From: Coleofasciculus sp. FACHB-1120
Lineage (GTDB): Bacteria > Cyanobacteriota > Cyanobacteriia > Cyanobacteriales > FACHB-T130
Reading direction: 5' to 3'
Length of the DNA: 64,000 nt
NCBI RefSeq assembly: GCF_014698845.1
Contig: NZ_JACJTV010000024.1
Span: forward strand, 1-64,000
Part shown: one piece after another, positions 17,062 to 27,469 of the stretch
Layout: each line of letters begins with the position of its first letter
Position numbering within the stretch: the first letter of the stretch is position 1
Made by a program: the position numbers and the translations under genes
The notes under the pieces: model-generated
Seen by the model: the letters and a program-made list of their open reading frames with translations, nothing else
Told to the model about the DNA's origin: nothing
Databases searched by the model: none

Positions 17062-18213
17062 GTGGCTAAGTCAGATGAATTGCATCCAGAGACGGCGATC
17101 GCGCTTGCCCGTACTCCCCTATATGAACTTGCCCTAGAACAAAAAGCCCGATTGACTGCCTTTTCCGGCTGGGAAATGCCCGTACAATACACCGGAATCG
17201 GACAAGAACACCTGGCAGTACGCACCACCGCGGGAATGTTCGACATCTCCCACATGGGGAAATTTACCTTCAAAGGGAAACAGCTGATTTCGTACTTACA
17301 GCCTCTCGTTCCCTCAGATTTGAGCCGCCTGAAAGCTGGTGAATCTCAGTACACCGTCCTGCTGAATTCTCACGGCGGCATTTTGGACGACATTATCTTC
17401 TATTATCAGGGCGAAGATGCAGACGGCCAGCAGCGAGGAGCGATGATTGTCAACGCCGCCACTCGATCCAGAGACAAAGCATGGCTGTTTGCCCAACTGG
17501 AATCTTCTCAAATTGATTTCGAGGATCTTTCCCTAGCAAAAGTTTTGATTGCCGTTCAGGGACCACAAGCGCTGGCATATCTTCAAGAATTTGTCAAGGA
17601 AGACCTGACGCCCATTAAGGCATTTGGACATTTAGAAGCAACCGTCTTGAATGAGCCAGCTTTCATCGCCCGGACTGGGTACACCGGAGAGGATGGATTT
17701 GAAGTCATGGTAGACCCAGAAGTGGGGGTAGACTTGTGGCGCAGTCTCTTCACTGCTGGCGTCGTACCCTGCGGACTTGGTGCCAGAGACACCCTGCGCC
17801 TGGAAGCAGCAATGGGCCTCTACGGGCAAGATATGGACGAAAGCACAACCCCTTTAGAAGCTGGATTGGGTTGGCTGGTTCATCTGGATACGAAAGGCGA
17901 TTTTATCGGGCGTCCAGTCTTAGAAAAACAGAAGGCAAACGGCGTAGAACGACGCTTGGTAGGGCTGCAAATGCAGGGGCGTTTTATTGCGCGTCATGGC
18001 TACCCGGTGCTATCCAAAGGTGAAGCTGTCGGCGTCGTCACTAGCGGCACCTTAGCACCAACGGTAGGGCAACCCATCGCCCTCGCCTATCTCCCTCCGA
18101 ATCTGGCTCAGATAGGTCAGGAATTGGAGGTAGAAATCCGGGGCAAAGCTTATCCAGCCGTTGTGGTTAAAAAACCTTTTTATCGCTCCCCCAGTCGTCT
18201 TCCTAGCAAGTAA
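17062..18213 (+). CDS. gcvT: Glycine cleavage T protein (aminomethyltransferase)
   Basis: The 383-residue protein has the GcvT pattern: LYELALEQKARLTAFSGWEM, VRTTAGMFDISHMGKF, FIARTGYTGEDGFEVM, GLGARDTLRLEAAMGLYGQD and C-terminal GVVTSGTLAPTVGQPIALAYL. It transfers the methylene unit from aminomethylated GcvH to tetrahydrofolate and releases ammonia. In cyanobacteria it works in photorespiratory glycine turnover. The start is GTG at 17062; upstream codons lack an alternative. gcvH and gcvP follow 2-3.7 kb downstream, separated by an M28 peptidase and an opposing hydrolase. The stop is 4 bp before the peptidase start, so the two are probably cotranscribed. Confidence 0.95.
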   Translation: MAKSDELHPETAIALARTPLYELALEQKARLTAFSGWEMPVQYTGIGQEHLAVRTTAGMFDISHMGKFTFKGKQLISYLQPLVPSDLSRLKAGESQYTVLLNSHGGILDDIIFYYQGEDADGQQRGAMIVNAATRSRDKAWLFAQLESSQIDFEDLSLAKVLIAVQGPQALAYLQEFVKEDLTPIKAFGHLEATVLNEPAFIARTGYTGEDGFEVMVDPEVGVDLWRSLFTAGVVPCGLGARDTLRLEAAMGLYGQDMDESTTPLEAGLGWLVHLDTKGDFIGRPVLEKQKANGVERRLVGLQMQGRFIARHGYPVLSKGEAVGVVTSGTLAPTVGQPIALAYLPPNLAQIGQELEVEIRGKAYPAVVVKKPFYRSPSRLPSK

Positions 18214-18217
18214 ATGT

Positions 18218-19249
18218 ATGGCGCGAGGTGGATGGATAAAGAGGTTGGTGAATCGGGCAGCATTAATCGGACTCGCCATCATTGGCATTCTCCTGGGCGT
18301 AGCCGCTTGGGCGTTGTTTACATCGATTTGGATGCCCGGAGTCAGTTACCAAGCTGCATTGCCGCCGCTGACTCCCCAGGAGGAAACGCTGCGAGATGCC
18401 CTCCGGCAAGATGTGGAAAAGATTGCCGGTGAACTGGGAGAACATAACTTCTCGAACTATAAGAATCTAGCGGCGGCGGCTGATTTCTTGGAAGTATCTT
18501 TGAGCAATGCTGGCTACAAAGTTCAACGCCAAGGATACAAAATTGCTGAGAACACTTATTACAACCTAGAAGCCGAGATTGCTGGGACAAATCGAGCCGA
18601 CGAGATTGTGGTGATAGGGGGTCACTATGACTCTGTATTTGGGAGTCCCGGTGCCAATGATAACGGCACGGGTGCCGCAGCCGTCCTAGAGTTGGCGCGT
18701 GCCTTTGCTGGAAAAAAGACTTCCCGAACTCTGCGCTTCGTTGAGTTTGTGAATGAGGAACCGCCATTTTTCCAGACGCCGGAAATGGGAAGCGTCGTTT
18801 ATGCCAAACGTTGCCGCAACGCGGGTGACAATATTGTTGCCATGCTCAGTTTGGAAACAATCGGCTACTACTCCGACCAGCCAGGAACCCAGAAATACCC
18901 ATTTCCCTTAAGCCTTTTCTATCCCTCGCAGGGTAACTTTATTGCCTTTGTGAGCAACCCAACCTCTGCTGATTTGGTGAGGAAAGCGATCGCCTCTTTC
19001 CGTCGTCATGCGAAGTTCCCCTCCGAAGGTGCCGCCCTCCCAGAAAGGATTCCCGGCGTCGGCTGGTCGGATCAATGGTCTTTCTGGCAGCAAGGTTATC
19101 CCGGTATCATCGTCACAGACACCGCGCCTGCCCGTTACCCCAACTATCACACTTTAGAAGATACTCCCGATAAAATTGATTACGACCGCTTGGCGCGGGT
19201 GGTGGCTGGATTAGAGGGTGTTGTTGCCGACTTGGCAGGGAGTCAGTAA
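18218..19249 (+). CDS. Membrane-anchored M28 family zinc aminopeptidase
   Basis: Starting at ATG 18218 gives 343 residues. Basic residues precede one membrane segment (about 12-35, LIGLAIIGILLGVAAWALF), so the catalytic domain is outside the cytoplasm. M28 di-zinc ligands are visible: GGHYDS (His), GANDNGTGAAA (Asp), VEFVNEE (catalytic Glu and Glu ligand), SLETIGYY and the late YHTLEDTPDKIDY (His). The family removes N-terminal residues from peptides. An upstream in-frame ATG at 18161 would overlap gcvT by 53 bp and place 19 extra residues before the signal anchor, so I prefer 18218. The gene is tightly coupled to gcvT. Confidence 0.88.
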   Translation: MARGGWIKRLVNRAALIGLAIIGILLGVAAWALFTSIWMPGVSYQAALPPLTPQEETLRDALRQDVEKIAGELGEHNFSNYKNLAAAADFLEVSLSNAGYKVQRQGYKIAENTYYNLEAEIAGTNRADEIVVIGGHYDSVFGSPGANDNGTGAAAVLELARAFAGKKTSRTLRFVEFVNEEPPFFQTPEMGSVVYAKRCRNAGDNIVAMLSLETIGYYSDQPGTQKYPFPLSLFYPSQGNFIAFVSNPTSADLVRKAIASFRRHAKFPSEGAALPERIPGVGWSDQWSFWQQGYPGIIVTDTAPARYPNYHTLEDTPDKIDYDRLARVVAGLEGVVADLAGSQ

Positions 19250-19330
19250 TTCAGGTTATCTGCACGACTTCAAGCATCAAGCGATCGCGTTTTCAGTCAA
19301 GCCTGCGAGGAGTGTGCCTATCCTCAAGCC

Positions 19331-20173
19331 TCAGCCTCTGGGCAGATTGCGCTGAAACCGATCCACCAACTGGGCAAACTCCCGCACAGCTTTCTCAGAC
19401 TGTTGTGCTGCCACCCAGCTAAAGTCATTGTGACCGGCTTCATCCACCCACAAAAAGCGCTTCGGTTCGTTAGCAGCTGCAAAAAGTTGCTCCCCGTGCC
19501 AAAAGGGAATCACTTCATCCCGCTTCCCGTGCATGACCAAGACTGGGCAACGCACCTTTTTAATCTTGTCGAGATTGCGGAACCGATCAAACGGCACAAT
19601 CGGGATGCGCGTCAGCACTCGAAACGCTGTAATAAACCCACTTTCCACAATTAAACCTGCAAGCGGTTGACGAGAAGCCAAATCCACCGTTGGCCCACTT
19701 CCCACCGAACGCCCATAAGCAATAATTCGGTTCGGGGGCACACCTAGCTGCTGAGTCAGATAAGTATAAGCCGCATCGATATCCCGATAAGAATTGCGCT
19801 CGGTAGGCGTTCCTTGACTGGTTCCATAACCGCGATAATCATACGAAAAGACGGCAAAGCCCATGTCCCGCAAACCTTGACGCACCGACAAGACATCAAA
19901 TAAGTCTTCAGCGTTACCGTGACTATATAAAATTGTGTAAGTGGCATTGGGATTAGGCAGATAAGCTGCCGAGATTTGCACGCCATCCGTTGTGGTTAGC
20001 TTGAGAATCTCGCTACTGTCCCGATAGCTGGACGGCTGGGGCACAAAAATCATCCTATCGGAAAAGAAATAGGCGTAGAAGCAAAGAAAAGCGTAGATGA
20101 AAATGGCAGAGCGCATAAGTCTTTTAACAGAAAATTCACCGAAAAGCAGGCGTTTAAGCTTTTTCTTATCCAT
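19331..20173 (-). CDS. Alpha/beta hydrolase, ABHD17/Bem46-like, membrane-anchored
   Basis: The 280-residue protein begins with a basic stretch and one N-terminal membrane segment (about 18-36). The oxyanion region reads ILYSHGNAEDL, then FSYDYRGYGTSQG, the nucleophile elbow YGRSVGSGP (GxSxG), VLVMHGKRDEVIPFWHG (Asp) and DEAGHNDFSW (His), so the Ser-Asp-His triad is complete. Relatives are thioesterases or esterases of unknown physiological substrate. It is transcribed towards the M28 gene and divergent from gcvH (85 bp). Confidence 0.88.
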   Translation of the reverse strand: MDKKKLKRLLFGEFSVKRLMRSAIFIYAFLCFYAYFFSDRMIFVPQPSSYRDSSEILKLTTTDGVQISAAYLPNPNATYTILYSHGNAEDLFDVLSVRQGLRDMGFAVFSYDYRGYGTSQGTPTERNSYRDIDAAYTYLTQQLGVPPNRIIAYGRSVGSGPTVDLASRQPLAGLIVESGFITAFRVLTRIPIVPFDRFRNLDKIKKVRCPVLVMHGKRDEVIPFWHGEQLFAAANEPKRFLWVDEAGHNDFSWVAAQQSEKAVREFAQLVDRFQRNLPRG

Positions 20174-20257
20174 AATGTTTCTGATATTACGGTTTGAAGC
20201 TGTAAACTTAATGGCTGGTTAAAGCTATTTGAGCGCGTATTTGAGGAAGGAAGTGCA

Positions 20258-20647
20258 ATGGCTCTGGAATATCCTGAAGACCTAAAATATCTGGATTCTC
20301 ACGAGTATGTGCGACTGGAGGGTGAGATTGCCACAATTGGCATCAGCGCCTTTGCAATCGATCAGCTGGGCGATATTGTATTTCTGGATTTGCCAGAAGT
20401 TGGTGACGCCCTCTCAAAGGGAGAGAGTTTTGGGACAATTGAATCGGTGAAAGCGGTTGAAGATATGTATGCCCCGGTCAGCGGGACTGTTATAGAACGC
20501 AATACTGCCATCGTGGAAGCTCCGGAACACGTATCTGAAGATCCCTACGGCGAAGGATGGTTTCTAAAAGTTCGGATTAACGACCCGGATGAGCTGGATG
20601 AGGCGTTATCGGCGGATGAGTATCGTTCGCAGGTGGAAGGAGAGTAA
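20258..20647 (+). CDS. gcvH: Glycine cleavage H protein
   Basis: The 129-residue lipoyl carrier contains [19 protein letters not shown] with the lipoylated Lys65, [16 protein letters not shown] at the N-terminus and [12 protein letters not shown] near the end. It shuttles the aminomethyl group from GcvP to GcvT. The promoter region is shared with the divergent hydrolase. gcvP lies 248 bp downstream beyond a palindromic repeat. Confidence 0.96.
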   Translation: MALEYPEDLKYLDSHEYVRLEGEIATIGISAFAIDQLGDIVFLDLPEVGDALSKGESFGTIESVKAVEDMYAPVSGTVIERNTAIVEAPEHVSEDPYGEGWFLKVRINDPDELDEALSADEYRSQVEGE

Positions 20648-20676
20648 ATCGGGAACGCACTGAAAGCTTGAACCCT

Positions 20677-20749
20677 AGATCCCCCTAACCGCCCTTTTCC
20701 AGGGGGAGCCAGAAAAGTCCCGCTTTTTATCGGGGGATTTAGGGGATCT
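20677..20749. repeat. Palindromic intergenic repeat between gcvH and gcvP
   Basis: AGATCCCCCTAA (20677) pairs with TTTAGGGGATCT (20738-20749), enclosing a second GC-rich stem with TTTTCCAGGGGG and TTATCGGGGG. This is a cyanobacterial dispersed repeat. As RNA it would fold strongly and could attenuate gcvH read-through. Confidence 0.7.
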
Positions 20750-20895
20750 GTGCGTTAGTCTAATAAATCATTCCTTCCAAAATCTAAAATCTAAAATTGC
20801 GGTAACTTCGAGACGCGGCAAATCGGTGTTTTTACAGCGCCTGACCCCGAAAAATTGTTGCAAAATATGAAATAGTCGCGTCTGGAGAGCAACCT

Positions 20896-23868
20896 GTGGT
20901 AATTTCTATCCCTCATACCGAGTCTAGCCGTCAGCATCTGCTAGAAGAAATGGGAGAGCCGATTTCTTTTGTACAGAGGCATATCGGCCCTAGCCCGGAT
21001 GAAGTCCAGCAAATGCTTGAGGTATTGGGGATATCGACCCTAGATGCCTTAATCGACCAAACGATTCCGCAGGCAATCCGGCGATCGCGTTCTCTGAATG
21101 GGGCAACTGGGAAAACAGATTCGCTCCAGCTTCCCCCAGCCCAGAGTGAGTACGCAGCGCTGAGTCGATTGAAAGCGATCGCTTCCAAAAATCAGGTGTT
21201 TCGCTCATTGATTGGCATGGGGTATTCCGACTGCATTACCCCGCCAGTCATTCAACGGAATATTTTAGAAAACCCCGGCTGGTACACCGCCTACACCCCT
21301 TATCAGCCAGAAATTGCCCAAGGGCGACTAGAGGCGCTGCTGAATTTTCAGACAATGATTATTGACTTGACAGGTCTGGAAATTGCCAATGCTTCCTTAC
21401 TCGATGAAGCAACCGCCGCCGCAGAAGCGATGACGATGAGTTATAGTCTCTGCAAAACCAAGGCAAATGCCTTTTTTGTCTCCAGCGCCTGCCATCCCCA
21501 AACGATTGAAGTATTGCAAACACGGGCAAGACCACTGGGCATTAAGGTTATTGTCGCCGCTCATCAGAACTTTGATTTTGAGCAAGCAATCTTTGGGGCA
21601 ATCCTGCAATATCCCGCCACGGATGGCACGATTTACGATTATCGGGGTTTTGTAGAAAAAGCTCATGCAGCGGGTGCTTTAGTCACTGTGGCAGCAGATC
21701 CCTTGAGCCTAACGCTGCTGACACCACCGGGAGAATTTGGGGCAGATATTGCGGTAGGAAGCACTCAGCGGTTTGGAATTCCCCTCGGATATGGGGGGCC
21801 TCATGCAGCCTACTTTGCCACCAAAGAAGAGTATAAGCGCCAGGTGCCGGGGCGAATTGTCGGAGTCTCCAAGGATGCCAACGGCAAGCCAGCACTGCGT
21901 TTAGCTTTGCAAACCCGCGAACAGCATATCCGCCGCGACAAAGCGACCAGTAATATCTGTACTGCTCAAGTTCTCCTGGCGGTAATGGCGAGTATGTATG
22001 CCGTTTACCACGGGTCAGCGGGACTGAAAAAAATTGCCCAGAATATCCATAAACTGACGGGCATTCTAGCGTCAGGATTGAAGCGGCTGGGGTACGGCAT
22101 CGGTGCAGAGCAATTTTTTGATACGTTGCGGGTAGATTTGGGCGATAATGCTACGCATCGCTTACGCGATCGCACTCTCGAAGACATTCTCGCAGATGCC
22201 CAAGCTCGTCAGATTAACTTGCGGATTCTAGATGCAAATACTGTCGGAATCAGCTTGGACGAAACCACAACCGTACAGGACTTACAAGACCTATTTGAAA
22301 TTTTCGCCGGGACACATGAGTTGCCCTTTACGGTGGAAGAGTTGGGTAAGGGCGTAACCCCGTCCCTAAAAGAGGAACCCTTTGCCCGCAAAAGCAGCTA
22401 TTTAACTCATCCCGTCTTTAACCGCTATCACTCGGAAACTGAGTTATTGCGCTACTTGTACCGTCTACAGGCAAAAGACTTGTCGCTGACAACTTCCATG
22501 ATTCCCTTGGGTTCATGCACGATGAAGCTGAATGCGACGGCGGAAATGATCCCGGTAACGTGGGCGGAATTTGGCAAAATTCATCCTTTTGCGCCCCATT
22601 CGCAAACGCGGGGTTATCAAATTCTGTTCCAGCAGCTTGAGGCGTGGTTAGCAGAAATCACCGGCTTTGCGGGCATTTCTCTGCAACCAAATGCCGGATC
22701 TCAAGGCGAATATGCGGGACTGCTAGTGATTCGTCAGTATCACGAAAGTCGCGGGGAAGAACATCGGAATGTCTGTCTGATTCCCCAATCTGCCCACGGG
22801 ACAAATCCTGCCAGTGCGGTAATGTGTGGGATGAAAGTAGTCGCGATCGCTTGCGACGAGCGAGGCAATATTGATGTAGACGATCTCAAAGCCAAAGCCG
22901 AGAAACATCGCAATGAACTCGCCGCCTTGATGGTGACATATCCCTCGACTCACGGCGTCTTTGAGGAACCGATTAAAGAAATCTGCAACATCGTCCACGC
23001 TAACGGCGGACAAGTTTACATGGACGGGGCGAATATGAACGCCCAAGTCGGCTTGTGCCGTCCCGGAGACTTTGGGGCAGATGTTTGTCACTTAAACTTG
23101 CACAAAACCTTCTGTATCCCCCACGGCGGCGGTGGGCCAGGAATGGGGCCAATTGGGGTAATGCCGCATCTCGTGCCATTTTTACCGGGGCACTCGGTTG
23201 TCCCAACTGGCGGCGAACAAGGCATCGGTGCCGTTGCAGCCGCCCCTTGGGGGAGTGCCAGCATCCTCCCCATTTCGTGGATGTACATCGCCATGATGGG
23301 GTCGGCAGGCTTAACAGAAGCGACAAAAGTAGCGATTCTCAATGCCAACTACATTGCTCGTCGCTTAGAAGCTTTCTATCCTGTTTTGTACAAAGGGCAG
23401 AATGGTTTGGTGGCGCACGAGTGTATTTTAGATTTGCGATCGCTTAAAAAGTCTGCGGGTATCGAAGTGGATGACATCGCCAAGCGTTTAATGGACTACG
23501 GTTTCCACGCCCCGACTGTATCTTGGCCTGTAGCGGGTACGGTGATGGTAGAACCCACAGAAAGCGAATCGAAGGAAGAACTGGATCGTTTCTGCGATGC
23601 GATGATCTCAATTCGTCAGGAAATTGTCGAAATTGAATCGGGTAAGATGGACGCTCAAGATAATGTCTTGAAGAACGCACCCCACACCGCAGAAGCTTTA
23701 ATGACTTCCGAGTGGAATCATCCCTATTCTCGCGAACAAGCGGCTTATCCTGCACCGTGGACGAGAGAACACAAATTTTGGCCTACTGTCGGACGCATCG
23801 ATAATGCTTTTGGCGATCGCAATTTTGTTTGCGCTTGTCTCCCGATGGAAGCTTATTCACAAGGCTAG
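20896..23868 (+). CDS. gcvP: Glycine dehydrogenase (decarboxylating), P protein
   Basis: The 990-residue homodimeric-type GcvP starts at a GTG (20896). The N-terminal half has [20 protein letters not shown] and the [11 protein letters not shown] segment. The C-terminal half has the PLP lysine in [16 protein letters not shown] followed by PGMGPIGV. The glycine-rich loop and [16 protein letters not shown] at the C-terminus are intact. It decarboxylates glycine and loads the methylamine on lipoyl-GcvH. Full length for the family. It ends before a HIP1-based terminator stem. Confidence 0.96.
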   Translation: MVISIPHTESSRQHLLEEMGEPISFVQRHIGPSPDEVQQMLEVLGISTLDALIDQTIPQAIRRSRSLNGATGKTDSLQLPPAQSEYAALSRLKAIASKNQVFRSLIGMGYSDCITPPVIQRNILENPGWYTAYTPYQPEIAQGRLEALLNFQTMIIDLTGLEIANASLLDEATAAAEAMTMSYSLCKTKANAFFVSSACHPQTIEVLQTRARPLGIKVIVAAHQNFDFEQAIFGAILQYPATDGTIYDYRGFVEKAHAAGALVTVAADPLSLTLLTPPGEFGADIAVGSTQRFGIPLGYGGPHAAYFATKEEYKRQVPGRIVGVSKDANGKPALRLALQTREQHIRRDKATSNICTAQVLLAVMASMYAVYHGSAGLKKIAQNIHKLTGILASGLKRLGYGIGAEQFFDTLRVDLGDNATHRLRDRTLEDILADAQARQINLRILDANTVGISLDETTTVQDLQDLFEIFAGTHELPFTVEELGKGVTPSLKEEPFARKSSYLTHPVFNRYHSETELLRYLYRLQAKDLSLTTSMIPLGSCTMKLNATAEMIPVTWAEFGKIHPFAPHSQTRGYQILFQQLEAWLAEITGFAGISLQPNAGSQGEYAGLLVIRQYHESRGEEHRNVCLIPQSAHGTNPASAVMCGMKVVAIACDERGNIDVDDLKAKAEKHRNELAALMVTYPSTHGVFEEPIKEICNIVHANGGQVYMDGANMNAQVGLCRPGDFGADVCHLNLHKTFCIPHGGGGPGMGPIGVMPHLVPFLPGHSVVPTGGEQGIGAVAAAPWGSASILPISWMYIAMMGSAGLTEATKVAILNANYIARRLEAFYPVLYKGQNGLVAHECILDLRSLKKSAGIEVDDIAKRLMDYGFHAPTVSWPVAGTVMVEPTESESKEELDRFCDAMISIRQEIVEIESGKMDAQDNVLKNAPHTAEALMTSEWNHPYSREQAAYPAPWTREHKFWPTVGRIDNAFGDRNFVCACLPMEAYSQG

Positions 23869-23887
23869 TATTCTTTGAAAGAAAGGG

Positions 23888-23933
23888 CGATCGCACTTGT
23901 TGATTTGTGATGAGTGCGATCGCATCTTTTTTT
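23888..23933 (+). terminator. HIP1-containing stem-loop terminator after gcvP
   Basis: CGATCGCACT and AGTGCGATCG form a 10-bp stem with a 15-nt loop, followed 3 bases later by a run of eight T. It sits in the convergent gap between gcvP and the STAND gene. Confidence 0.7.
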
Positions 23934-23950
23934 AACCGCAAAGAAATCTC

Positions 23951-26308
23951 TCACCTACGTCGCTGATTCTGACATACTACTTGCCATAGCCATTGTACCC
24001 AGCGCCGCACAAAGCCAATTATTGCCTGTATCCAATCCTGTCTAAATATAGATTTATTTAGCTTTCTAAGCCCCCGTCTCATCGTAACTTCTGGAACTAC
24101 AGGAATTGGTTCGCGTTTAGCCCTAATCTCTGGCGCTCTAATTTGTGTAGTTGGAGTTACCTTCCCTACGGTTTGAATAGCGGTATCACAATTTTTAACT
24201 TTTGCAATGAGTCCCATTCCCTGATATAAGTAACGGGCATTTTTATAAGCTTGAATAGCTTCCCACTTGCCCTGTTCTGCTAAAGCTTTTCCTAAATTAA
24301 ACCAGGTATCAGCTTCCCCATTGCGATAGCCAATCTCCCGGAGTATTGTCAGGGAATGCTGGTAGTATTCAATTGCTAGTGGGTATTGCCCCAGAGAATT
24401 GTAAGCATTACCCAAATTTATGAGAGAAATCGCTTCCCCATTGCGATCGCCAATCTCCCGAAATATTGCTAGGGAATGCTGGTAGTATTCAATTGCTGGT
24501 TGGTATTGCCCCAGAGAATTGTAAGCATTGCTCAAATTACCGAGAGACCTAGCTTCCCCATTGCGATCGCCAATCTCCCGAAATATTGCTAGGGACTGCT
24601 GATAGTATCCAATTGCTAGTGGGTTTTGTCCCAGAGAATCGTAAGCAATGCCCAAATTTATGAGAGAAATCGCTTCCCCATTGCAATCGCCAATCTCTCG
24701 AAATATTGGTAGGGACTGCTGAAAGTAATCAATTGCTGGTTGATATTGTCCCAGAGAATTGTAAGCATTGCCCAAATTACCGAGAGACCTAGCTTCCCCA
24801 TTGCGATCGCCAATCTCCCGAAATATTGCTAGGGACTGCTGATGGTAATCAATTGCTGGTTGATATTGTCCCAGAGAATTGTAAGCATTGCCCAAATTAC
24901 TGAGAGACCTAGCTTCCCCATTGCGATCGCTAATCTGCCGTGTTATTGCCAGGGACTGCTGATGGTAATCAATTGCTGGTTGGTATTGTCCCAGGGAATT
25001 GTGAGCAATGCCCAAGCTATTTAGAGAAGCTGCGAATTCCCAACTCTCGGAGTTATTTTGCTGCCATGCTTCAACTAACTGCCCGTACAGTTCCACTAGG
25101 ACAGTGTTGTAACCTCGTAAAGCTAGAAAATCTTCACACAGGCGAATAGTGTTGAAGGCGTCGTTATACTCTCCCAACTGATAGCAGTGATAGAAAACTT
25201 CTAGATATTCTGCTACATCACTTATTGTCCGCCAGGGTTCTGGTTTGGTATTTTCTTTGTAGTATACGATCGCCTTTTGGTGCGCCTCGGTTAGATCGCC
25301 CGCCTTTTGCTTGACATACGCCAAAACGAACGGGTGAAACTGAAACCATCGCCCCCCGTTGTTGTCCTTTTCCTCCTGCAAAAGAGAACGCTTAGCCAAC
25401 TGCCTTAAATCCTGCTCCGATACATTCTCTCCCGGCAACTGGGCATCTGCCATCGCCGCATTGAAAGCAATCCGATAAACACTCAAATTTAGTAGCAGTC
25501 TTTGCAACTTGTCACTGAGTCGGTTAAAGCTAGCATCTAACACCAGGCGCATCCAGATATCAATTTTGCGTCGGTGCAACCCTTTAAGCTTCTCGTCAGT
25601 CACTAGCTGGGCTACGTCAGCCAAACCATACCTCTGCAAGTGACTAATTTGCGGATCTGACTCCTCTTCTGCCCGCAAAAAACCTACAACCAGCGTCAGC
25701 AGCAGGGGATGCCCTTCTGCCTTTTTCGCAAAATCTAGCAATTCTGTCTCAGTCCCCAGAATCCCCAAAGCCCCTAACAAATTAGCCCCCTCTGCTGGTG
25801 ACAATCCCGGCAAAGGAAGCCATTGCAACTTAATTTCAGGCAAATCCGGGTGTTCCCGCGTCGTTACCAGAATGACACTCTTACCGCCACATCCCAACCA
25901 ACCGTGAAAAAACTCTTCGTAGATAGCATCCAACCGCTGCCCATCTTGTTGCAGCAAACTTTCCAGGTTGTCTACGACAAGTAAATACCGCCCCTCCCGC
26001 AGATGGTTCACCAACGCATCCACCAGCGACAATTCTGGAATTGCCTCCACAGTTGGCGCGGAAAGTCCCAATCGCAGCAAAATTCGTCGCGCCAACTCGG
26101 TAAAAGTCACGCGGCGACTGACATCTACCCAGAATTTTTTATCAAACTCAGCGCTATCTTCTTCGTAGATTTTGGCAGCCAGAGTAGATTTACCAAAGCC
26201 ACCTAAACCCGTAATGCCAATCAGCCGGATATTTCCATCCGCCATCCATCCCTGGATTTTCTGCCGTTCCTCCGTGCGCCCTTGCCAACAATCCAAGCTG
26301 GGGCGCAT
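23951..26308 (-). CDS. NB-ARC STAND ATPase with TPR array (3' part of split gene)
   Basis: The 785-residue frame starts MRPSLDCWQGRTEE. NB-ARC motifs: GITGLGGFGKSTLA (P-loop, about 31-44), YLLVVDNLESLL (Walker B), VILVTTREHPDL (sensor) and EGHPLLLTLVVG. After a winged-helix region come six to seven 40-residue TPRs (NGEARSLGNLGNAYNSLGQY) and a basic tail with RQDWIQAIIGFVRRW. The 120-bp TPR units are near-identical. The same frame continues upstream through TGA 26372-26374 into an N-terminal helical domain. The product made from 26308 would lack that domain. It is probably a defence or signalling switch like its counterpart at 13771, but with a different TPR type. Confidence 0.82.
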   Translation of the reverse strand: MRPSLDCWQGRTEERQKIQGWMADGNIRLIGITGLGGFGKSTLAAKIYEEDSAEFDKKFWVDVSRRVTFTELARRILLRLGLSAPTVEAIPELSLVDALVNHLREGRYLLVVDNLESLLQQDGQRLDAIYEEFFHGWLGCGGKSVILVTTREHPDLPEIKLQWLPLPGLSPAEGANLLGALGILGTETELLDFAKKAEGHPLLLTLVVGFLRAEEESDPQISHLQRYGLADVAQLVTDEKLKGLHRRKIDIWMRLVLDASFNRLSDKLQRLLLNLSVYRIAFNAAMADAQLPGENVSEQDLRQLAKRSLLQEEKDNNGGRWFQFHPFVLAYVKQKAGDLTEAHQKAIVYYKENTKPEPWRTISDVAEYLEVFYHCYQLGEYNDAFNTIRLCEDFLALRGYNTVLVELYGQLVEAWQQNNSESWEFAASLNSLGIAHNSLGQYQPAIDYHQQSLAITRQISDRNGEARSLSNLGNAYNSLGQYQPAIDYHQQSLAIFREIGDRNGEARSLGNLGNAYNSLGQYQPAIDYFQQSLPIFREIGDCNGEAISLINLGIAYDSLGQNPLAIGYYQQSLAIFREIGDRNGEARSLGNLSNAYNSLGQYQPAIEYYQHSLAIFREIGDRNGEAISLINLGNAYNSLGQYPLAIEYYQHSLTILREIGYRNGEADTWFNLGKALAEQGKWEAIQAYKNARYLYQGMGLIAKVKNCDTAIQTVGKVTPTTQIRAPEIRAKREPIPVVPEVTMRRGLRKLNKSIFRQDWIQAIIGFVRRWVQWLWQVVCQNQRRR
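24290..25020 (-). repeat. Six to seven 120-bp coding TPR repeats
   Basis: Units share TTGCGATCGCCAATCTCCCG on the plus strand, so a HIP1 site is embedded in the repeat unit (encoding GDRNGEA). Neighbouring units differ by few bases, indicating recent expansion. Confidence 0.8.
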
Positions 26309-26371
26309 TTCATCGACGTTAGCTGAGTTTTGAACTGGTTGAGGTTTAGTTCCTTGATTGTCTACCAGCAG

Positions 26372-26776
26372 TCAGTGGTTGTTGATGGTGTCACCAAACT
26401 GCACGCTTTCAGAATTAACTGTTTCTACTTGATAGCCCTTGGCATTATCCCGGTTAATCTGAGTCCTGCTATTGTCCTGAGTGTTGCTGATGTGAATTTC
26501 TTTAGCCATAATCTGAATCTCTTCGGCAAATGCTGGCTCTTTATCCATGCAAGCCTGCAAATATTCAGCAATCTGCACTAATTCTGACTTTGAGCCTTGC
26601 TCAACGGCTTTCATAGCTCTTTCTGCTTCTGGATTCCCTCGTAATTTATTCCAAATTTTCTGGCGTAGAGGATTTACCTTTTCAATGGCAATTTCCATCA
26701 ACTTACCAGCGCTACCTTCTATCATTCCGCCAAAGGCAATTTCTATAATCTTTGCTGCTGTAAATCCAAGTACCAT
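26372..26776 (-). pseudogene. N-terminal helical domain of the split STAND gene
   Basis: The 134 codons read MVLGFTAAKIIEIAFGGMIE, then KLMEIAIEKVNPLRQKIWNK, and a polar linker ending DTINNH before TGA. The frame after the TGA (LLVDNQGTKPQPVQNSANVDE) runs without a shift into the NB-ARC frame. Long cyanobacterial STAND proteins usually carry such a domain in one chain. So this is either a single nonsense event, inefficient read-through, or a two-subunit arrangement with the second start at 26308. No good ribosome site precedes 26308, which favours a mutation. Confidence 0.65.
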
Positions 26777-26940
26777 CTGTCACTGATTCGCTATGCTTGC
26801 CATTTGGTTGTAGCCCATCAACCCTCTATCTGCCAATGTTAAGATTGATGGCTTTACTAACTTTTCTCTAACTACGGCAATTGACTTTAGAGATAAAATG
26901 TGTATTAAATATATGCCGTTCTTGCCTAGCAATTCACCCT

Positions 26941-27453
26941 ATGACGAGGAATCCATCAAATCAACGACCGATTTTGACAATAGCGCGATCGCCGCTAAGT
27001 TGGATATTAGAAATAGTGGCAGTTGCAGGTATTTTTTGCATCATTGTAATCACTCTGCAATCTTGGGCAAATCTACCCAATACTATTCCCATCCATTTTG
27101 AGATGGGAGGGAAACCAGATGCTATGGGTAGCAAAAAATTAATCTGGCTTTTCCCCAGCTTATCTATTTTAGTTTATGTAGCGTTTACAGTGCTGCGTCA
27201 GTTTCCCCATACTTTTAACTATATTTGGGGAATTACAGAGCAAAATGTCGCTAAACAATATCAGCTAGCCGTTAATTTATTAGACTGGAATAAGGCAGAA
27301 ATTATGTGGATATTTGCATTTATAGAATGGCAAATTATCCAGGTGAGTTTGGGACACTCTGCTGAATTGAGCGTCGATTTCTTTTCTGTAGTAATGCCAT
27401 TGTTTATTATCACAAATGGGCTGTATTTTTGGCAAGCATATCAGGCTCGTTAG
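26941..27453 (+). CDS. DUF1648-type membrane protein
   Basis: Starting at ATG 26941 gives 170 residues. The first membrane segment is followed by LPNTIPIHFEMGGKPDAMGS, the DUF1648 signature (in SdpI-like proteins and others). Three further hydrophobic segments include IWLFPSLSILVYVAFTVL and VDFFSVVMPLFIITNGLYFW. About four membrane passes. The biochemical function of the domain is unsettled; in SdpI it belongs to an immunity protein. The in-frame ATG at 26881 adds 20 weakly hydrophobic residues and is less likely. Confidence 0.75.
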   Translation: MTRNPSNQRPILTIARSPLSWILEIVAVAGIFCIIVITLQSWANLPNTIPIHFEMGGKPDAMGSKKLIWLFPSLSILVYVAFTVLRQFPHTFNYIWGITEQNVAKQYQLAVNLLDWNKAEIMWIFAFIEWQIIQVSLGHSAELSVDFFSVVMPLFIITNGLYFWQAYQAR

Positions 27454-27469
27454 TTAAGTTTATATACTA

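Noticed and set aside
24290-25020. CRISPR-like regular repeats with HIP1 cores
   Set aside because: They are in-frame 120-bp TPR codons of a STAND protein.
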